In this document: piece after piece, positions 34,635-45,889 of the stretch
Numbering within the stretch: the first letter of the stretch is position 1
Layout: each line of letters begins with the position of its first letter
NCBI GenBank assembly: GCA_951394045.1
Contig: OX595991.1
Coordinates: 1,860,001 to 1,924,000, forward strand
Length of the DNA: 64,000 nucleotides
Direction of reading: 5' to 3'
Source: Nitzschia sp. DOCU1
Taxonomy: Eukaryota > Bacillariophyta > Bacillariophyceae > Bacillariales > Bacillariaceae
Notes under the pieces: generated by a model
Told to the model about the DNA's origin: nothing
The model's database searches: none
Seen by the model: the letters and a program-made list of their open reading frames with translations, nothing else
Made by a program: the position numbers and the translations under genes

Positions 34635-37600
34635 ATGCAGTTTCCTAGCAAAATTCTCCTGGTCTTATTATTGGCCACCCAATACGATGCCGATGGATTT
34701 GTCAATGCGTTCAACAACAATCAAGTGGCACGCACGAGCCTTCCGGCCTCACGGACGCGTTTGGGAGTGATGGAAAAGAACCCAGTCATGGATTTCTTTT
34801 CGTCGTTGCAAGTACCAGTTAGTTCCACCACAGATCAGGTGCAACGTCGTGTTCTTGGATCCCAAGAAAACCTCATGCTCCCCCGGCAGTACGGCCCAAA
34901 CCCCGACGTGACATTTCCTCAGATGAATCACGTTAGCTGTGCCATTTTATCATCGACGCCATCCGAACGAGTGTTACGAACTGCAATTGATCAAGTGATT
35001 CAGGCACATCCCCTCTTGCAGTGCACAGTGGAGGGCGATGGCGAGCCAGATGAACGTATTGATTTTTTCCAAATGGTCCGAAAAGGAGAGCCGAACCCAT
35101 GTACTTTTGTGACCAAGCCTGGGACTTTTAGTTCCAAGGATGTACTCAGTATTGTTGACGTGGATGGAAGCGATCGCTCATCCCTCGATGACTCCTGGCA
35201 AGTTGCCTTCAATCGCGATCTTGACGACGGCAGTTGGTGCAATGTAGAGTCGACGCCTCTTTGGAAGGTTGAACTTCATCGATTAAAAGGAGCAAAAAAT
35301 GGACCCTGTGCACTCCTTTTTTCCTTCAACCATGCCGTTTCGGACCAAAGCAGTGCCGGCAAATTGACCGACCAGATTGTCGCATTGATGGCTGAGATCG
35401 ACCAACGTGGCTCCGTTCGCAACCCCCCAAAGAAGCAAGAAATTCCACTTTCACTCGAAGAGTCTGTTCTTGGACGAGAGGGAACCTTTCTGGAAGATTT
35501 CTCGCCATCAACGGTGCAGTATGTGGCGGGCAAAGCATTGGAAGAGACCAAGAGTCCCGTAATTTTGCCAGACGGTTTCAAACAAGGTGGCGGAGTGGTG
35601 GGTGCTCTCACAACAATCACTGGAAAGGCTGCAGGCGGAGAAGATGACGAAAGCCTGACGCGACGATCTGTTGTGGCGTTTCGATCCCTATCTAGAGAAG
35701 CCTCTTCGGCATTGATCAACAAATGCCGTGAAAATGGAGTGTCGGTTACCAACGCGCTTTCAGCAGCATTGACACTCACTTCTACTGACTTTGTTGACAA
35801 CGGAAACAAGAGTGGAAAGGACCGAAACTACAAGGTATTACAGTCATTGGATATGCGCCGGTTTGGGCAAGCGCTTGATAAGGGCAAATCCGTGGGCTGC
35901 CTGGCTGGCAGCATGGACTTGATGCATGGTCCACTTCCCGATGGGTCGGGTGAGCAGTTGAGAAAAAATCCTACGTCCAGGAGAATGGCGGAGTTCTGGA
36001 ATCTTGCACGCGAGGGTAAGGAGCAAACAAACAAGTTCATTGACTCGGATGGGCCCCAAAATGCTGTTATGGTTTTCGATTTTGCAATGACCGTGTCAGA
36101 TATGAACAACTTGGTGCACTTGACGGCTCAGTCCAAGGATAGCCAAGGGCGTGCCTATAGTGCTGGTTTCACAAACGCAGGTGTATATGAAGGGCTCCAA
36201 GCGTTCGAGAGAATCGATGAGAAGCAAGTCAAGGTTCAGGTAAGTATCTTCCGCTGTGGTTTGTGTGTCTTTGAGTCACAACCGCTTACTCAATAACCCG
36301 TGTCCTCAAAGACTGGCCATGGTAAATATAACGTCGAAGATATGTTTTTTGCCGCATCCAACGCGAGAAGCGGTACATTGTACCGATTTTCCTGCATCAC
36401 TGTGGATGGTGAGATCAAATTTACATTCCACCCCGCATCCCCGATTGTTAGTGATGAGACAAATTCAAAATTTGCGGATGCCCTTATTGAACTTCTTGAG
36501 GTGGTAGCGGGAGTGAAGGAGGTTGCTGTCTCCGACAACCCCCTAGATGCATTGCCCAAGGGTATATTGGTGAAGGCAGCCGCTGCAGTAGGCGCTGCAT
36601 CTCTGTTCACTCATGCTGGTGGATACTTGACGTTTCTTCAGAGTGTAATGGAAATGAAGAGCAACGTTGATCCCGTTGACTTTTGGCCTGCTCTGAACTT
36701 CTGGATTTTCTTCGCTGTCGGACACCCTATCCTTCAACCTATCTTGTGGATCAGTGACGTACTACACGGAAGCCCTGGGCCGATGGTGGCTGGGCTCGTT
36801 CCCCTCACCTTCATCGCCGGGAACGTTATTGCCATCGCAGCAGTTTCATTCTCTAAAGAGGTAAGCCATCTGGAGTCGCAACCACGGAAAATGCAAACAT
36901 ATTTTAGCCAGTAAACTCACCATCTACGTTTCCAGATCCGGAATGCTGTGAACGTCGCGGCATTGTTTGCGTTCTTGTCGTATGTCGGTGCGGGGCTCGA
37001 TGGACAAGCAGGCCTCGGAGATTTCAACCTTGCTCTGGACGATAGCTACAAGGGACAAATTGTCAAGGGATGCCCAGCCTACGAAGAAGTTCGACAGCCC
37101 AGCATGGCAAATTTCGATATCAAAAAGTATCAAGGGCTATGGTATGAACAAAAGTTTCATGATTGGACTCAGTTCAAGGAAGTCTATGATACCACTCTAG
37201 ATATCAAGGTGAGTTTCTTTGCGCTCCCAACTTTCAAATTGCTAGCCGTGGTCATTTCTCACCCGTTTCTACCCACCAGCTTACGCCCGACGGAAAGGGA
37301 TGGATTGATGACTTCGCGGTGAAAGGCCCTGCTCCAGATGCCGCCCCGCTTTCGTGGGACAAAAGCCCCGTGGCCAACGGGGCCCACTACTTCCTCTTTG
37401 GTCGGGTTGATGAAAGGGATCCGCCTGGTATCTTGAGAGAAAAGGGCTTCGGAGTCGAATTTCCGAACTACATCGTAGACGTCAAGAAGGATCCAGTTTC
37501 GGGGGAGTATATAGAAGCAATCCAATTCCAATGCTTGGAGCGCGGTGGTGTCCGGGTGTTTGAAGGAATTAACTTCATGTCACGCAATCCGAAAATGACA

Positions 37601-37807
37601 GACGCTGAAATGGCCGCTATGCACGCTAGAGCCGAGAAAGCCGGAATGTTTCCATACGGAGCAAGCCCAGAACAAATGCACACCGTCGCAAGACGAGATC
37701 CCGGGGCGCCCGCTATCGACAACAACTGGCAAGCAATGTGGCGTGCAATCGGAGTGGATAAACTATTGGAACTCTTGACAGAGTCAATCGAAGATGGGGG
37801 ACGCTAG
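34635..37807 (+). CDS. Plastid-targeted fusion: BAHD/condensation-type acyltransferase, membrane helices, lipocalin-like domain
   Basis: Exons 34635-36239, 36312-36860, 36936-37208 and 37280-37807 give 984 residues; all four are in phase 0. A signal peptide (ILLVLLLATQYDADGFVNAF) has a G|F context like diatom plastid signals. Residues about 85-610 form an acyltransferase of the BAHD/alcohol-acetyltransferase/condensation fold with FSFNHAVSDQSSAGKL, the HxxxD motif at 233-237. Residues about 615-740 hold three or four membrane helices (WPALNFWIFFAVGHPILQP, VAGLVPLTFIAGNVIAIAA, VNVAALFAFLSYVGAGL). Residues about 765-960 are lipocalin-like: FDIKKYQGLWYEQKFHDW has the G-x-W-Y signature strand. 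Lipocalins bind small hydrophobic ligands; in plastids VDE and related enzymes use this fold for xanthophylls. The acyl acceptor is unknown; a lipid or carotenoid is inference. Confidence 0.8.
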
Positions 37808-38447
37808 CGTTGGCGCGACGACAATGGAGCCAAATCTCTCTTCCATACTCTCAAACCTAGAAAAAATTGAAGCCACAGATGCATTCTTGCTATGAAACTA
37901 GTTGCTAGACGTCCTTGCTTTCTTGTGAGGCCCATTCCTTAGGCAGAGATGCCAGTTGTCTCTTGTACTAACTTGCAGCTACCCATGATAAGTTTGGCGA
38001 ACCCGTGATCGCCTGCGGCGAAGGAAAATGACTCCTCACCACAGCTATGGAAATGGAAAAATGAGAGATCAATGATGCTTCTACTCGACTCGGGTCCAAA
38101 AACATTTTGAACGAGAATAACCGACTCGATTCCATAGAAACCAGTAAGTGGCGCTCTGCGGGCAGAACTACCGTACCGTACCCGATTGGGTAAAACGCTT
38201 ATTGCAACGACATCATTCAAACAAAAGTGATGCCGGATCGATCTACCCGGAGTTCAAGTAAGTGACTCTAGCAGAATAGGTAATTGTTTTCCGGTTTTAG
38301 TAGTTTATGATTTCTCTATTAAAAGAGTAAAAGCTTTATGTTGGTGATAGGCGTAACGCGCCATAGCATTGTGCTTTATCTGCTAGTAGAACTGGTCAAC
38401 CGCAGCCCGCGATGCGAGCGGCAACCCCCCAATTTTCGATCCCAAGC
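37808..38447. other. Convergent intergenic region
   Basis: 640 bp between the acyltransferase fusion (plus) and a zinc-binding protein (minus). No gene is supported. Confidence 0.55.
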
Positions 38448-39434
38448 TCACACACGAGCACGCTTGGTGATGTTATCCTCATCGACAGCTTTGCGCTTTT
38501 CAGCAGGTCCCCTGTCCTCCCTCTCCTCTTTCTCGTTTTCGTCATCGGACCCTTCATCGTCTGAGTTAGCAGGGGTGGGTCTCGCGGACGAGGAGGGGGT
38601 CTCGACTTGTTCTCCGATCTTCGAGTCCTCGTCATCATCAGTTTCGAACTCGTCGGTCTTCGAACCGTGCAGACGAGCCCACATACGCTGGAAGAAGATC
38701 TTTCGAGACCCGTACCGAGGGCGTCCATTTGCCATGCCTTCCTTGGCTGCTTGTTGTCTCTGGAGCTCCAGGACGGCTTGACGAACGTGCGGCGGGCAAA
38801 AGCGGCACTTGTTGCCAATGTGCTTCAGAATCGTCTGACTTGTGGTGGTCTGTGCCAGAGAACGAACGGAGTTCGGGTAGTACCGGCCAAAACCCGGCTG
38901 GCCACCGCAGTGCTTACAACACATGCCGGTGAAGCCGATTTCGCGGCTCTTATAGCAGCCGACGCGATCTGCTTGCGTGAGCTTACACGGCTTCATCTGA
39001 GCCATGGCTACGAAGAGAGCATCTGGCACAAGATCCTGGTCTTTCGGGAAAACGAGCTTGCTGTCTCCCAGGAGGAGTTCCCAGTTAACGTCTGACGGTG
39101 GCTCTTCCAGTAGAGAGGGTGGCGGGCGCTCAATCATCGACTGGGCGAAGTCAACGGAGGGGAGCCCGTACATAGCACCCATAGGGTACCCAGCAGCAGC
39201 CGCTCTGAGCTGAGCAGCTTGCGCCGCCTGCTGAAAGAGCAAACGGCGCTCCTCATCGTGGACTCCAAGCTGGCCATCGGGCCCGTTACCGTTACGATGC
39301 TTCAACTGAAGGAGAAAGCTAGCTACTTCTTGTGCTTCTTCCGTTGAACCTCTACGTCTATGCCTCGCGGCTTGAGCAGAGGCTGCTGCCAGCAAACGAG
39401 GGTCAAAAGCGGCGAAAGCAGGGTGGTTCATCAT
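38448..39434 (-). CDS. Diatom-type Cys/His zinc-binding protein, nuclear candidate
   Basis: A single exon; the ATG pair at 39434 gives MMNHPAFAAFDPRLLAAASA (328 residues). An in-frame ATG at 39530 would add a basic 32-residue leader. An Ala/Gln-rich N-terminus precedes a Cys/His module (about residues 170-240): VGCYKSREIGF, GMCCKHCGGQPGFGRYYP, then ILKHIGNKCRFCPP. This C-x2-C ... H ... C-x2-C layout is shared with the protein at 59863-61662. The C-terminus is acidic/Ser-rich and ends with a basic, nuclear-signal-like stretch (EKRKAVDEDNITKRARV). I know this type as abundant and uncharacterised in diatoms; DNA binding or regulation is inference. Confidence 0.7.
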   Translation of the reverse strand: MMNHPAFAAFDPRLLAAASAQAARHRRRGSTEEAQEVASFLLQLKHRNGNGPDGQLGVHDEERRLLFQQAAQAAQLRAAAAGYPMGAMYGLPSVDFAQSMIERPPPSLLEEPPSDVNWELLLGDSKLVFPKDQDLVPDALFVAMAQMKPCKLTQADRVGCYKSREIGFTGMCCKHCGGQPGFGRYYPNSVRSLAQTTTSQTILKHIGNKCRFCPPHVRQAVLELQRQQAAKEGMANGRPRYGSRKIFFQRMWARLHGSKTDEFETDDDEDSKIGEQVETPSSSARPTPANSDDEGSDDENEKEEREDRGPAEKRKAVDEDNITKRARV

Positions 39435-41055
39435 GGTGAGGGGTTCGTGTTTGAGAGAGGTTTTGTGGGAAATGTGGGCTGTCTCCCTCCACGGGTCATT
39501 CTTCCGAGTGAAGATGCGACGCGGCCTCATTCATTTCCTTCTTCGCTGATTTCTTTGCAGTCGAACCTCATCGCTGTCTGGTACTCAATCGCCGTAGCCT
39601 TTACAGAGGGAGCTCATTCCCGATAGGAACGTTTTTTTCCAACGGTCGATCTATGAAACACGTGGGATAAACCACGAAAGAAACCGCCTTGGAAACGCTT
39701 CCACAACCATGCACGCTTTGTCGTACCAGCTAAATCGCTGTAGATTTTACGTGGCGGACAAGACAGGCTCGCCAATCGGCCTTTTGACAATCCGTTTTTA
39801 GATAATTTTATAGCCCGCCAGCGCCGCCGTCATCCGAAAAAATGAAACATCAGGTACTTTGAAATCTGTTGACTCAAACTCCTCAGAAAAGGTAAACACC
39901 ACTTCCAATCTGTGTGAATCGTATAGATTAACTCCGATCATTCAAGAGGGATCGCCGAAGAACAATGGTCATCACGGAGTATCAGCCCCTCATCAAAGCG
40001 AAGACCAGGAACCGAAGTATGCAATTGCCTTTCATTCGGTGCGCATAGAACTTTGTTCGTGGCGGACCACAACCAATGAGGGGAAATGAGATGGGTGCCA
40101 TCCATGTGCCGGGAAATTTTTTTGGCGGTGCATCGCAGTATCACCTTCTCGACGAATCGCCACCATTCGATGTGCGCGCTGGGTCGGCTATGAAAGTGCC
40201 CAGGGCCAGATCGTAGCAAAAAGTGTAAGTTCAAGCGGAAGCGAAGAAATGCTTCGCGGTTCGCATGATTGCCGGCAGATGGAAGACACGCTGGAAACGC
40301 CGTCATCGCCCATGAATCTCATTCGCTCTCATTTTTTGCAACGTCGCTTGCTCCAGCTGGGTTTGACGCCTTTCTTCGCGTTGGCGATGCCTCATTTCGG
40401 GTCTTGATAACGGTATAACTTTATAATCAATACGACTCGTTGCAGTCGTATTCTCTCTCTCTTTTCCAAAAGGGAAAACTAGGAGAAAGCGACGAAGTGA
40501 GAAACAGAACCATCCAGTGCTCCGTGCAGTAGACTCTCTCTAGAGATTGCTCAAGTCCCGTTTGTGCTTGCAAGAAGGCTCTATCTAGGCTTCTGCCCAA
40601 AACAGCACCCATTGCTCTTCTACCAGTAACTAGGACGGCTGCTCGCTGGTCATAGAGAGTTAAAATCATAGAGCTAAAGGATTTCAGGCCGGAAACCTTG
40701 TTTCACGCTCCGATCGCTAGCTACGACTTCAAGTATTTTTTGACAAAATCGAATAAAAAGTTGACTCATTTGACTTCAAACCAAGAATGAGGCTGCCTTG
40801 GACTTCTTGGACTAAAACTTCAGGCCATAATTGCGCTGGACTGACTCGAAAATGCGCGCGAATCCCCCCCCCCCCCCCCCCCCAAACGCATCTCTCATCG
40901 TCCACACGAAACAGCGATGGATGTCGCTATCGTTTGTAATAGCTGTATCCATCGTTCTGCTCATACCCGACGACAACTCTACTTCACCTCGAGATACCGT
41001 TGATTAACGTTTGCCCGGTTGTCCCAGAAGAAATCTTAGCAGAGGACGAGGCAGA
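39435..41055. other. Long divergent intergenic region with a poly-C tract
   Basis: About 1.6 kb, the longest gene-free stretch. Short frames (such as 39938-40306 minus and 39859-40089 plus) lack family features. It contains a run of 20 C residues at 40864-40883, 173 bp upstream of the DAP3 start. Confidence 0.55.
40864..40883 (+). repeat. Poly-C tract (20 nt)
   Basis: Uninterrupted run of 20 C upstream of the DAP3/mS29 gene. A similar run of 19 C precedes the NTT-like gene. Length is prone to sequencing and replication slippage. Confidence 0.9.
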
Positions 41056-43122
41056 ATGTTACGAAGTACACTTCGACGAACGCTCGGTCGAGCAAGTTGG
41101 CGGGTGTCGGCTGTTGGCGGGCAGCAGCATGTGTTGCCTCTGAATCGTTGCCAAACGCCACTTGAACCAAAATCAGCAGCCACTCTACGCTCTTTCTCGC
41201 GACGATCCCGTGGGGATGATCTGGACGAAGAACTGAATGCGTTCAAAGCGTTGGAGAAAGATCGCAAGCGTACTCCCTCGGCGGTGGATATGGAATTTTT
41301 CTCTCAGCTCGGCGACGATTTGGACGACGATGACGAGCCCGACGAAGACGAGAAACTAAATGCTGAATATAAACGAAAACAGGAGGAAATTCAACGGGAG
41401 CTGGATACTCGAACTGGGCGAGGATGGACGGATCCTTGGCACATCTCGGAAGAGCAGTGGATGAGCTTGCAGACGGCGGACGATCTACCAGAGTGGTCAT
41501 CGGAATTCGTCTCTCGAATCAGTCAGGAACGCGTCAAAGTCTACCCAGACGGAATCCCTACTCTTTCGGCTCTTGCTACCATGTCCGTTCCTCCGGAGGT
41601 ATGTCCACACCCTGGTTTAGGTAAAACCAAGGAGTATGCGGCGTATCGGAAACAATACCACTATGATTACATTTCCAAGCAGGTTCAAGAAATGGCAAAA
41701 CCGAAAATTGATCGGATCTTGAAGCTATCTACATGGGAGCAAAAGCAAGAAGCTGTAGACGAACTGTTTGAAACTGTTGAGGAAAGCCTGAGAAACCAAG
41801 AGGAAATTCTCGGCCTCCACCCCCAATTTGGAAATTGGGTTTCGACGTCTCTGGAAGAGTATTTAACAAAGGTTCAGAGCGGTGAATTGAAAAATGGATC
41901 CAATAACAGTGATGGGACAGCCGAACCCGTGTTTATGGATTGCTTTGATTCCAATGAACCGGACGAAATCGTGCCAAGTATCTTGAGCCCATTGAAGCCG
42001 CACCCCAGAGAGGGGCCGGGGCGGATGGTAGAGGAATGGCAGCTCGCTGCTAATAAGAAGACGAAACGTATCCTTGTGCGAGTTAGCACCAAACAGATTG
42101 CCGAGACCCTGGAGAAGAATGATGTTAGCCGTATTTTGGTGCATGGACGGAAAGGAGTGGGCAAGGTACGTAGGAGGCGATTAAACTACAAGGTATGATG
42201 AAGCGTCAATTGTCGCGGTGGTTTCTCATGTGAGCAATGGATTCTTTAGTCGGCCCTTCTTGCCTCTGTAGTTGCGTCAGCACGAAAGTCGGGCTATGTT
42301 GTAATGTACCTTCCGGATGGAGATCGCCTGCGGAAGAATGGTTTCTATGTAACTCCCAGCATATCTCGAGACGGAATGTACGACCTACAGGACCTGTCCC
42401 AAGAAGCTTGTGCCAGTTTCTTGAAGATTCACGGGGATGATATCAAGGGCATGCAAGCCGATAAAGCTACCATGGAAAAGTTTTTCAAAGATACACAGCT
42501 TCAGCGGATTTCGGAATACTCCGGGGACACTATGGGACTAGTGGACTTGTTGAAACACGCGGCAGATCGAAAGGCTCATGCTCCCATGTGCTTCTCAGTG
42601 GTTGTTGAAGCACTCATGAATCAAACTGAGAAGCCATTTTTGATGGTTCTGGACGAGTTCAACTGCTACTACGACTATGGACACTATTTCCACATGTCTT
42701 ACGACGAGAAAGTTCGCGAACCAATTCCCTACAGCAAGATCAACCTCTTTGAGCACGCTATGAATGCCATGGCCTTGTCTACGAACATCGAGGATGAGAC
42801 CGACGAGGCACCGAAACTTATGAAACGGGGTGGAATCATTGTTGGAGTGACAGAGTCCCATGCTGTGCGACGCAAGGTCACTGACGGCCTGACAGCCTAC
42901 GCTAAAGCAAAGATGGCAACCGACGCATCTTTGTCAGTAGTCGAGGTACCGCACTTTTCAAGTCTTGAGGCTGACCATATTCTAGCGAATTTCGAAGCCA
43001 TCGGTCTCGGCAACCTTCGTCTAGATCGGGGAGACACGCTTATGGATGAACAAGAAGTCGCATATCTAAAGATGGTATCAGGCTCCATCGGTCAAAAGCT
43101 GCTTGATGCAGCTGTGCTGTAG
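41056..43122 (+). CDS. DAP3: Mitochondrial small ribosomal subunit GTPase mS29 (DAP3)
   Basis: Exons 41056-42165 and 42250-43122 give 660 residues; the 84-nt intron is in phase 0. mS29 is a GTP-binding protein of the mitoribosome head. The start MLRSTLRRTLGRASWRVSAV is an Arg-rich mitochondrial presequence. The P-loop is VHGRKGVGKS (ending at residue 371), and the intron falls exactly between its Lys and Ser. Later KPFLMVLDEFNCYYD is the Walker B-like strand, and GGIIVGVTESHAVRRK and VPHFSSLEADHILANFEAIG match DAP3. The P-loop lies about 240 residues later than in human DAP3, because of a long acidic N-terminal extension (DDLDDDDEPDEDEKL and following). The TTG at 41011 is not the start. Confidence 0.85.
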
Positions 43123-43679
43123 ATGATAAAAATAGCGCTGATGGTTGTCGATAGAAATTGCAGTTGAAAAAAGCTTCCATGTTTCGGGGCTCCTCGTTAT
43201 AGCAGGCGGCCAGCTTGCTTGATGATGGCCACCACCGGACGACAACTTGTTGCTGTTTGGGAGACCAGGGCTCGAGGAAACGAATGGTTACTCTCTCTAC
43301 CACAAAACTGGGGGAAAGTAGTAACTATCTATACCACCGAGTCATTAAACCCACTTCGAGATTGAAACCCAAGAGTACTCGTAGGGAGTTTCAAAGTACT
43401 GTTGCTTCTGTTTCGGGTGTCCAATTTCATGATTGAGTCGCATGAGTCCAACGTCCAATGTCCGTACGTCACACGGGATCATCTTTCTGACGTTTGCGAT
43501 TTCTTTTTCGATCTCGCTCGCCGCCCCACATCACATGATGGATGGCTGCAACCGATGTGAAACGAGACGGTGATGGCTCTCCTCCTCTTTCGTCGACAGA
43601 TTGCGTTGGCCATACCAAGGACGTTGCTAGCATCTAATCGTTTCGAGGTCAGCTTTTGGGTACAATTATTATTTCAACC
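43123..43679. other. Intergenic region with CRE-like half sites
   Basis: 557 bp upstream of Cpn20. TACGTCAC near 43464 and TGACGTTT near 43488 resemble diatom CO2/cAMP-responsive elements. No gene is supported. Confidence 0.55.
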
Positions 43680-44405
43680 ATGAAAGTCTTATTCACAGCA
43701 TTTGTGCTGGCTCTTGCAGTCGACGGAACAGTGGCCTTTACAAATTCCAAGTTTGGCACGAGGAGGCCGACATTCTGTGGAGTCAAAGTAGATGGGCGCA
43801 CGGTCACCGGGGAAGTAAAACCAGCCAACAATTTCATTCTCGTCAAGAAAGCGGGAGCTGTTGAGAAAACAGAGGGTGGAATCCTTCTCACAGGAAAGGC
43901 CAAGGTCAAGAAAACGGAGGGTACTGTCGTTTCCGTTGGACCAGGAAAGACTCACCCCGAGACTGGGGCTGTATTTGATATGCCTGTCGCTCCAGGCGAG
44001 GGTGTTGTTTATGGGAAATACGATGGAACAGAGATTGATATTGATGGTGTCAAGCATACTTTAATCCGCGATGACGACGTCCTGGTCAAATTTACCGGCG
44101 ACGAGCTAAAACTTGAGACTGCGGATGTGGTTCGCGACGCTGTTCTCGTATACGTTGAAACGAAGGAGACTGCGACCGAAGGAGGAATTCTAATTGCCAA
44201 GTCATCAAAGAGCGAGAGAAAGCCATCGACTGGCAAAGTTGTCAAGGTTGGACCGGGTCGATTTGCCACCAACGGCGAGAAGATGGAAATGGAAGTCCAA
44301 CCTGGGGACTATGTCAAGTTCCGAGACTTTGCTGGAAACGAGGTAGAAATTGAGGGTGAGGAATATTCTGTGGTTCGAATGGCAGATATCCTTGCAAAGT
44401 TCTAG
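43680..44405 (+). CDS. CPN20: Plastid co-chaperonin Cpn20 (two tandem Cpn10 domains)
   Basis: A single exon of 241 residues. A signal peptide (MKVLFTAFVLALAVDGTVAF) ends with A|FTN, the plastid-type cleavage context. Two Cpn10 domains follow (about residues 45-140 and 148-241). The first has VKPANNFILVKKAGAVEKTE, mobile-loop GGILLTGKAKVK and VSVGPGKTHPETGA; the second has VLVYVETKETATEGGILI, GKVVKVGPGRFATNGEKM and YVKFRDFAGNEVEI. The double-Cpn10 layout is the plastid Cpn20 type, the lid of the Cpn60 chaperonin that folds Rubisco and other stromal proteins. The start is the ATG at 43680; the upstream TTG is out. Confidence 0.93.
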   Translation: MKVLFTAFVLALAVDGTVAFTNSKFGTRRPTFCGVKVDGRTVTGEVKPANNFILVKKAGAVEKTEGGILLTGKAKVKKTEGTVVSVGPGKTHPETGAVFDMPVAPGEGVVYGKYDGTEIDIDGVKHTLIRDDDVLVKFTGDELKLETADVVRDAVLVYVETKETATEGGILIAKSSKSERKPSTGKVVKVGPGRFATNGEKMEMEVQPGDYVKFRDFAGNEVEIEGEEYSVVRMADILAKF

Positions 44406-44863
44406 ATTGGCGCAACGGGAAATGAACTACTGGTATAGTGACTCTTTTTTATTTGTATCAGTTCATGCAGGGAACTGCCTCGTTGGGGACGTGCTTTCGG
44501 AAAGACAGAACTAGATCATAGTTCCAAGATAGCTTCTAGGTCTAGAATTGACCATCGATCCCCTTACTACTTCTTTCTATTGCGGACTGTAGAGGAGCTA
44601 TTGTAAAGTGTGGGCTGCGACTCCATAGATACACGTACGATAATGCGATGTGCTTCCAAGTGGAACAACGGAAAGGAGCGTTCGAGTAAGTCAGTGAGAA
44701 AATCGACTCATTCGAGCTGACGTCAATTTTCGATTTCCAGGTGGAACGTTCTGGGTGGCATCCAATCTTTGCAACGACGACAATGGACATCATCAACATC
44801 GATACGTTGTTGCCATTGTAGCAATCGCAATAGGATCGATTACAGCTTTCTACCAATACGACC
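44406..44863. other. Intergenic region with a CRE palindrome
   Basis: 458 bp upstream of a secreted unknown protein. It holds a perfect TGACGTCA at 44718. No gene is supported. Confidence 0.6.
44718..44725. promoter_or_regulatory. TGACGTCA CRE palindrome
   Basis: Perfect CRE octamer 139 bp before the ATG at 44864. bZIP factors bind such sites, and in Phaeodactylum related elements mediate CO2/cAMP control. Function here is inference. Confidence 0.4.
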
Positions 44864-45889
44864 ATGACGAGATCCTTGTCGTTTTTTGCCGTGTTGCTCG
44901 CTCTATTCTTGGAGCCTGCTAGCGTCCAAGCCGGAAAAATGATTCGGTTTGCCTCCCCCTTGCAATCCCTGACCATTCCCGATCGCGAACAAGTCCAAGA
45001 GCTATCGACTAAACGGCAACGATTTTTGCCCCGCTTCAAGGCTGGTTTGCAAGCGGAAGTGGAAGCACGCAGAGACTTGGCCGCCAAACGTACATCGGAG
45101 CTTCAAGATGCAGCTGTATCCGGGAGTAGTGATTGGGCGCAGCGCACCACAGTAGCGGAACGAAGCCGACGGGCCAAGGAAGATGAGATTGTCGAACAAG
45201 CCTATGACATGGCCGTGGCTCAGTTTGACAAGAACCACAAACCAAAAGATGCCGGTAGCAAATCTGCATCGAAAAATGCCTATCAATTTGTGGGTGTCAT
45301 TAGTCGTCGCAAGGGTAGCAGCAGTGGCAAGCCCATTACATGGTATGCCCGTCCCAAGCCTGCGGGTGCCAAGTGGTCCGTACGACTGTTACATGTGAAT
45401 CAAGATGCCATTATCAAGGATCTATTCAATCGGGGCAAGATTGATATCTTTGCAAAGTACAAGAATACCGGCAAGGTGGACGAGGAAACCAAGACACCTA
45501 TTGTAACTAGTACCTATGAAGTTCGAGAACGATCCTGGAAGTAAGTTCTCGAGTACGGAGATTCTCTTGCGCTTGTTTGTTTGTATCATGTCTCATTCAC
45601 ATTTTCACTCGCTTTCTTCATTAGAAACGCTTGGAACTTTTCCCCCAAACACTTTTTCACAGATCCTTCTGGCATGTATTGGCGAGAACGCCGGTTGCAA
45701 CCGGGCTTGTACACGGACGGTTTATCCGTGTATGAATCCTCGTATCGTTATGGCGATGGTCGCAATGGTATGCACCGCGTCTCTGGCTTTTCTCAATTTT
45801 TGACTAGCAAAGCTATTTCGAAAGAACAAAAGGACCGAATCCTCCAGCGCCTCCAAAAGGATGCTCCGGATGTGGTGTTGGAACTATAA
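44864..45889 (+). CDS. Secreted or plastid-route protein of unknown function
   Basis: Exons 44864-45540 and 45625-45889 give 313 residues; the 84-nt intron splits a Lys codon. A clear signal peptide (LSFFAVLLALFLEPASVQA) ends at SVQA|G. A long helical charged region follows (about residues 45-125), then a compact C-terminal part: YQFVGVISRRKG, ITWYARPKPAGAKWSVRLLH, IDIFAKYKNTG, KHFFTDPSGMYWRERRLQPG. The Trp/Tyr-rich beta-like segments suggest a folded domain that I do not recognise. No membrane helix follows the signal peptide. Confidence 0.72.

Noticed and set aside
35276..35809. 177-codon minus-strand frame
   Set aside because: Antisense to the acyltransferase domain; no features of its own.
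36240..36935. Possible third copied-intron pair in the acyltransferase gene (GAGTC.CAACC in both introns)
   Set aside because: Only about 11 of 13 bases match and the rest does not align; chance is likely.
39938..40306. 122-codon minus-strand frame in the long intergenic region
   Set aside because: No signal peptide, domain, repeat or splice partner; composition looks random.
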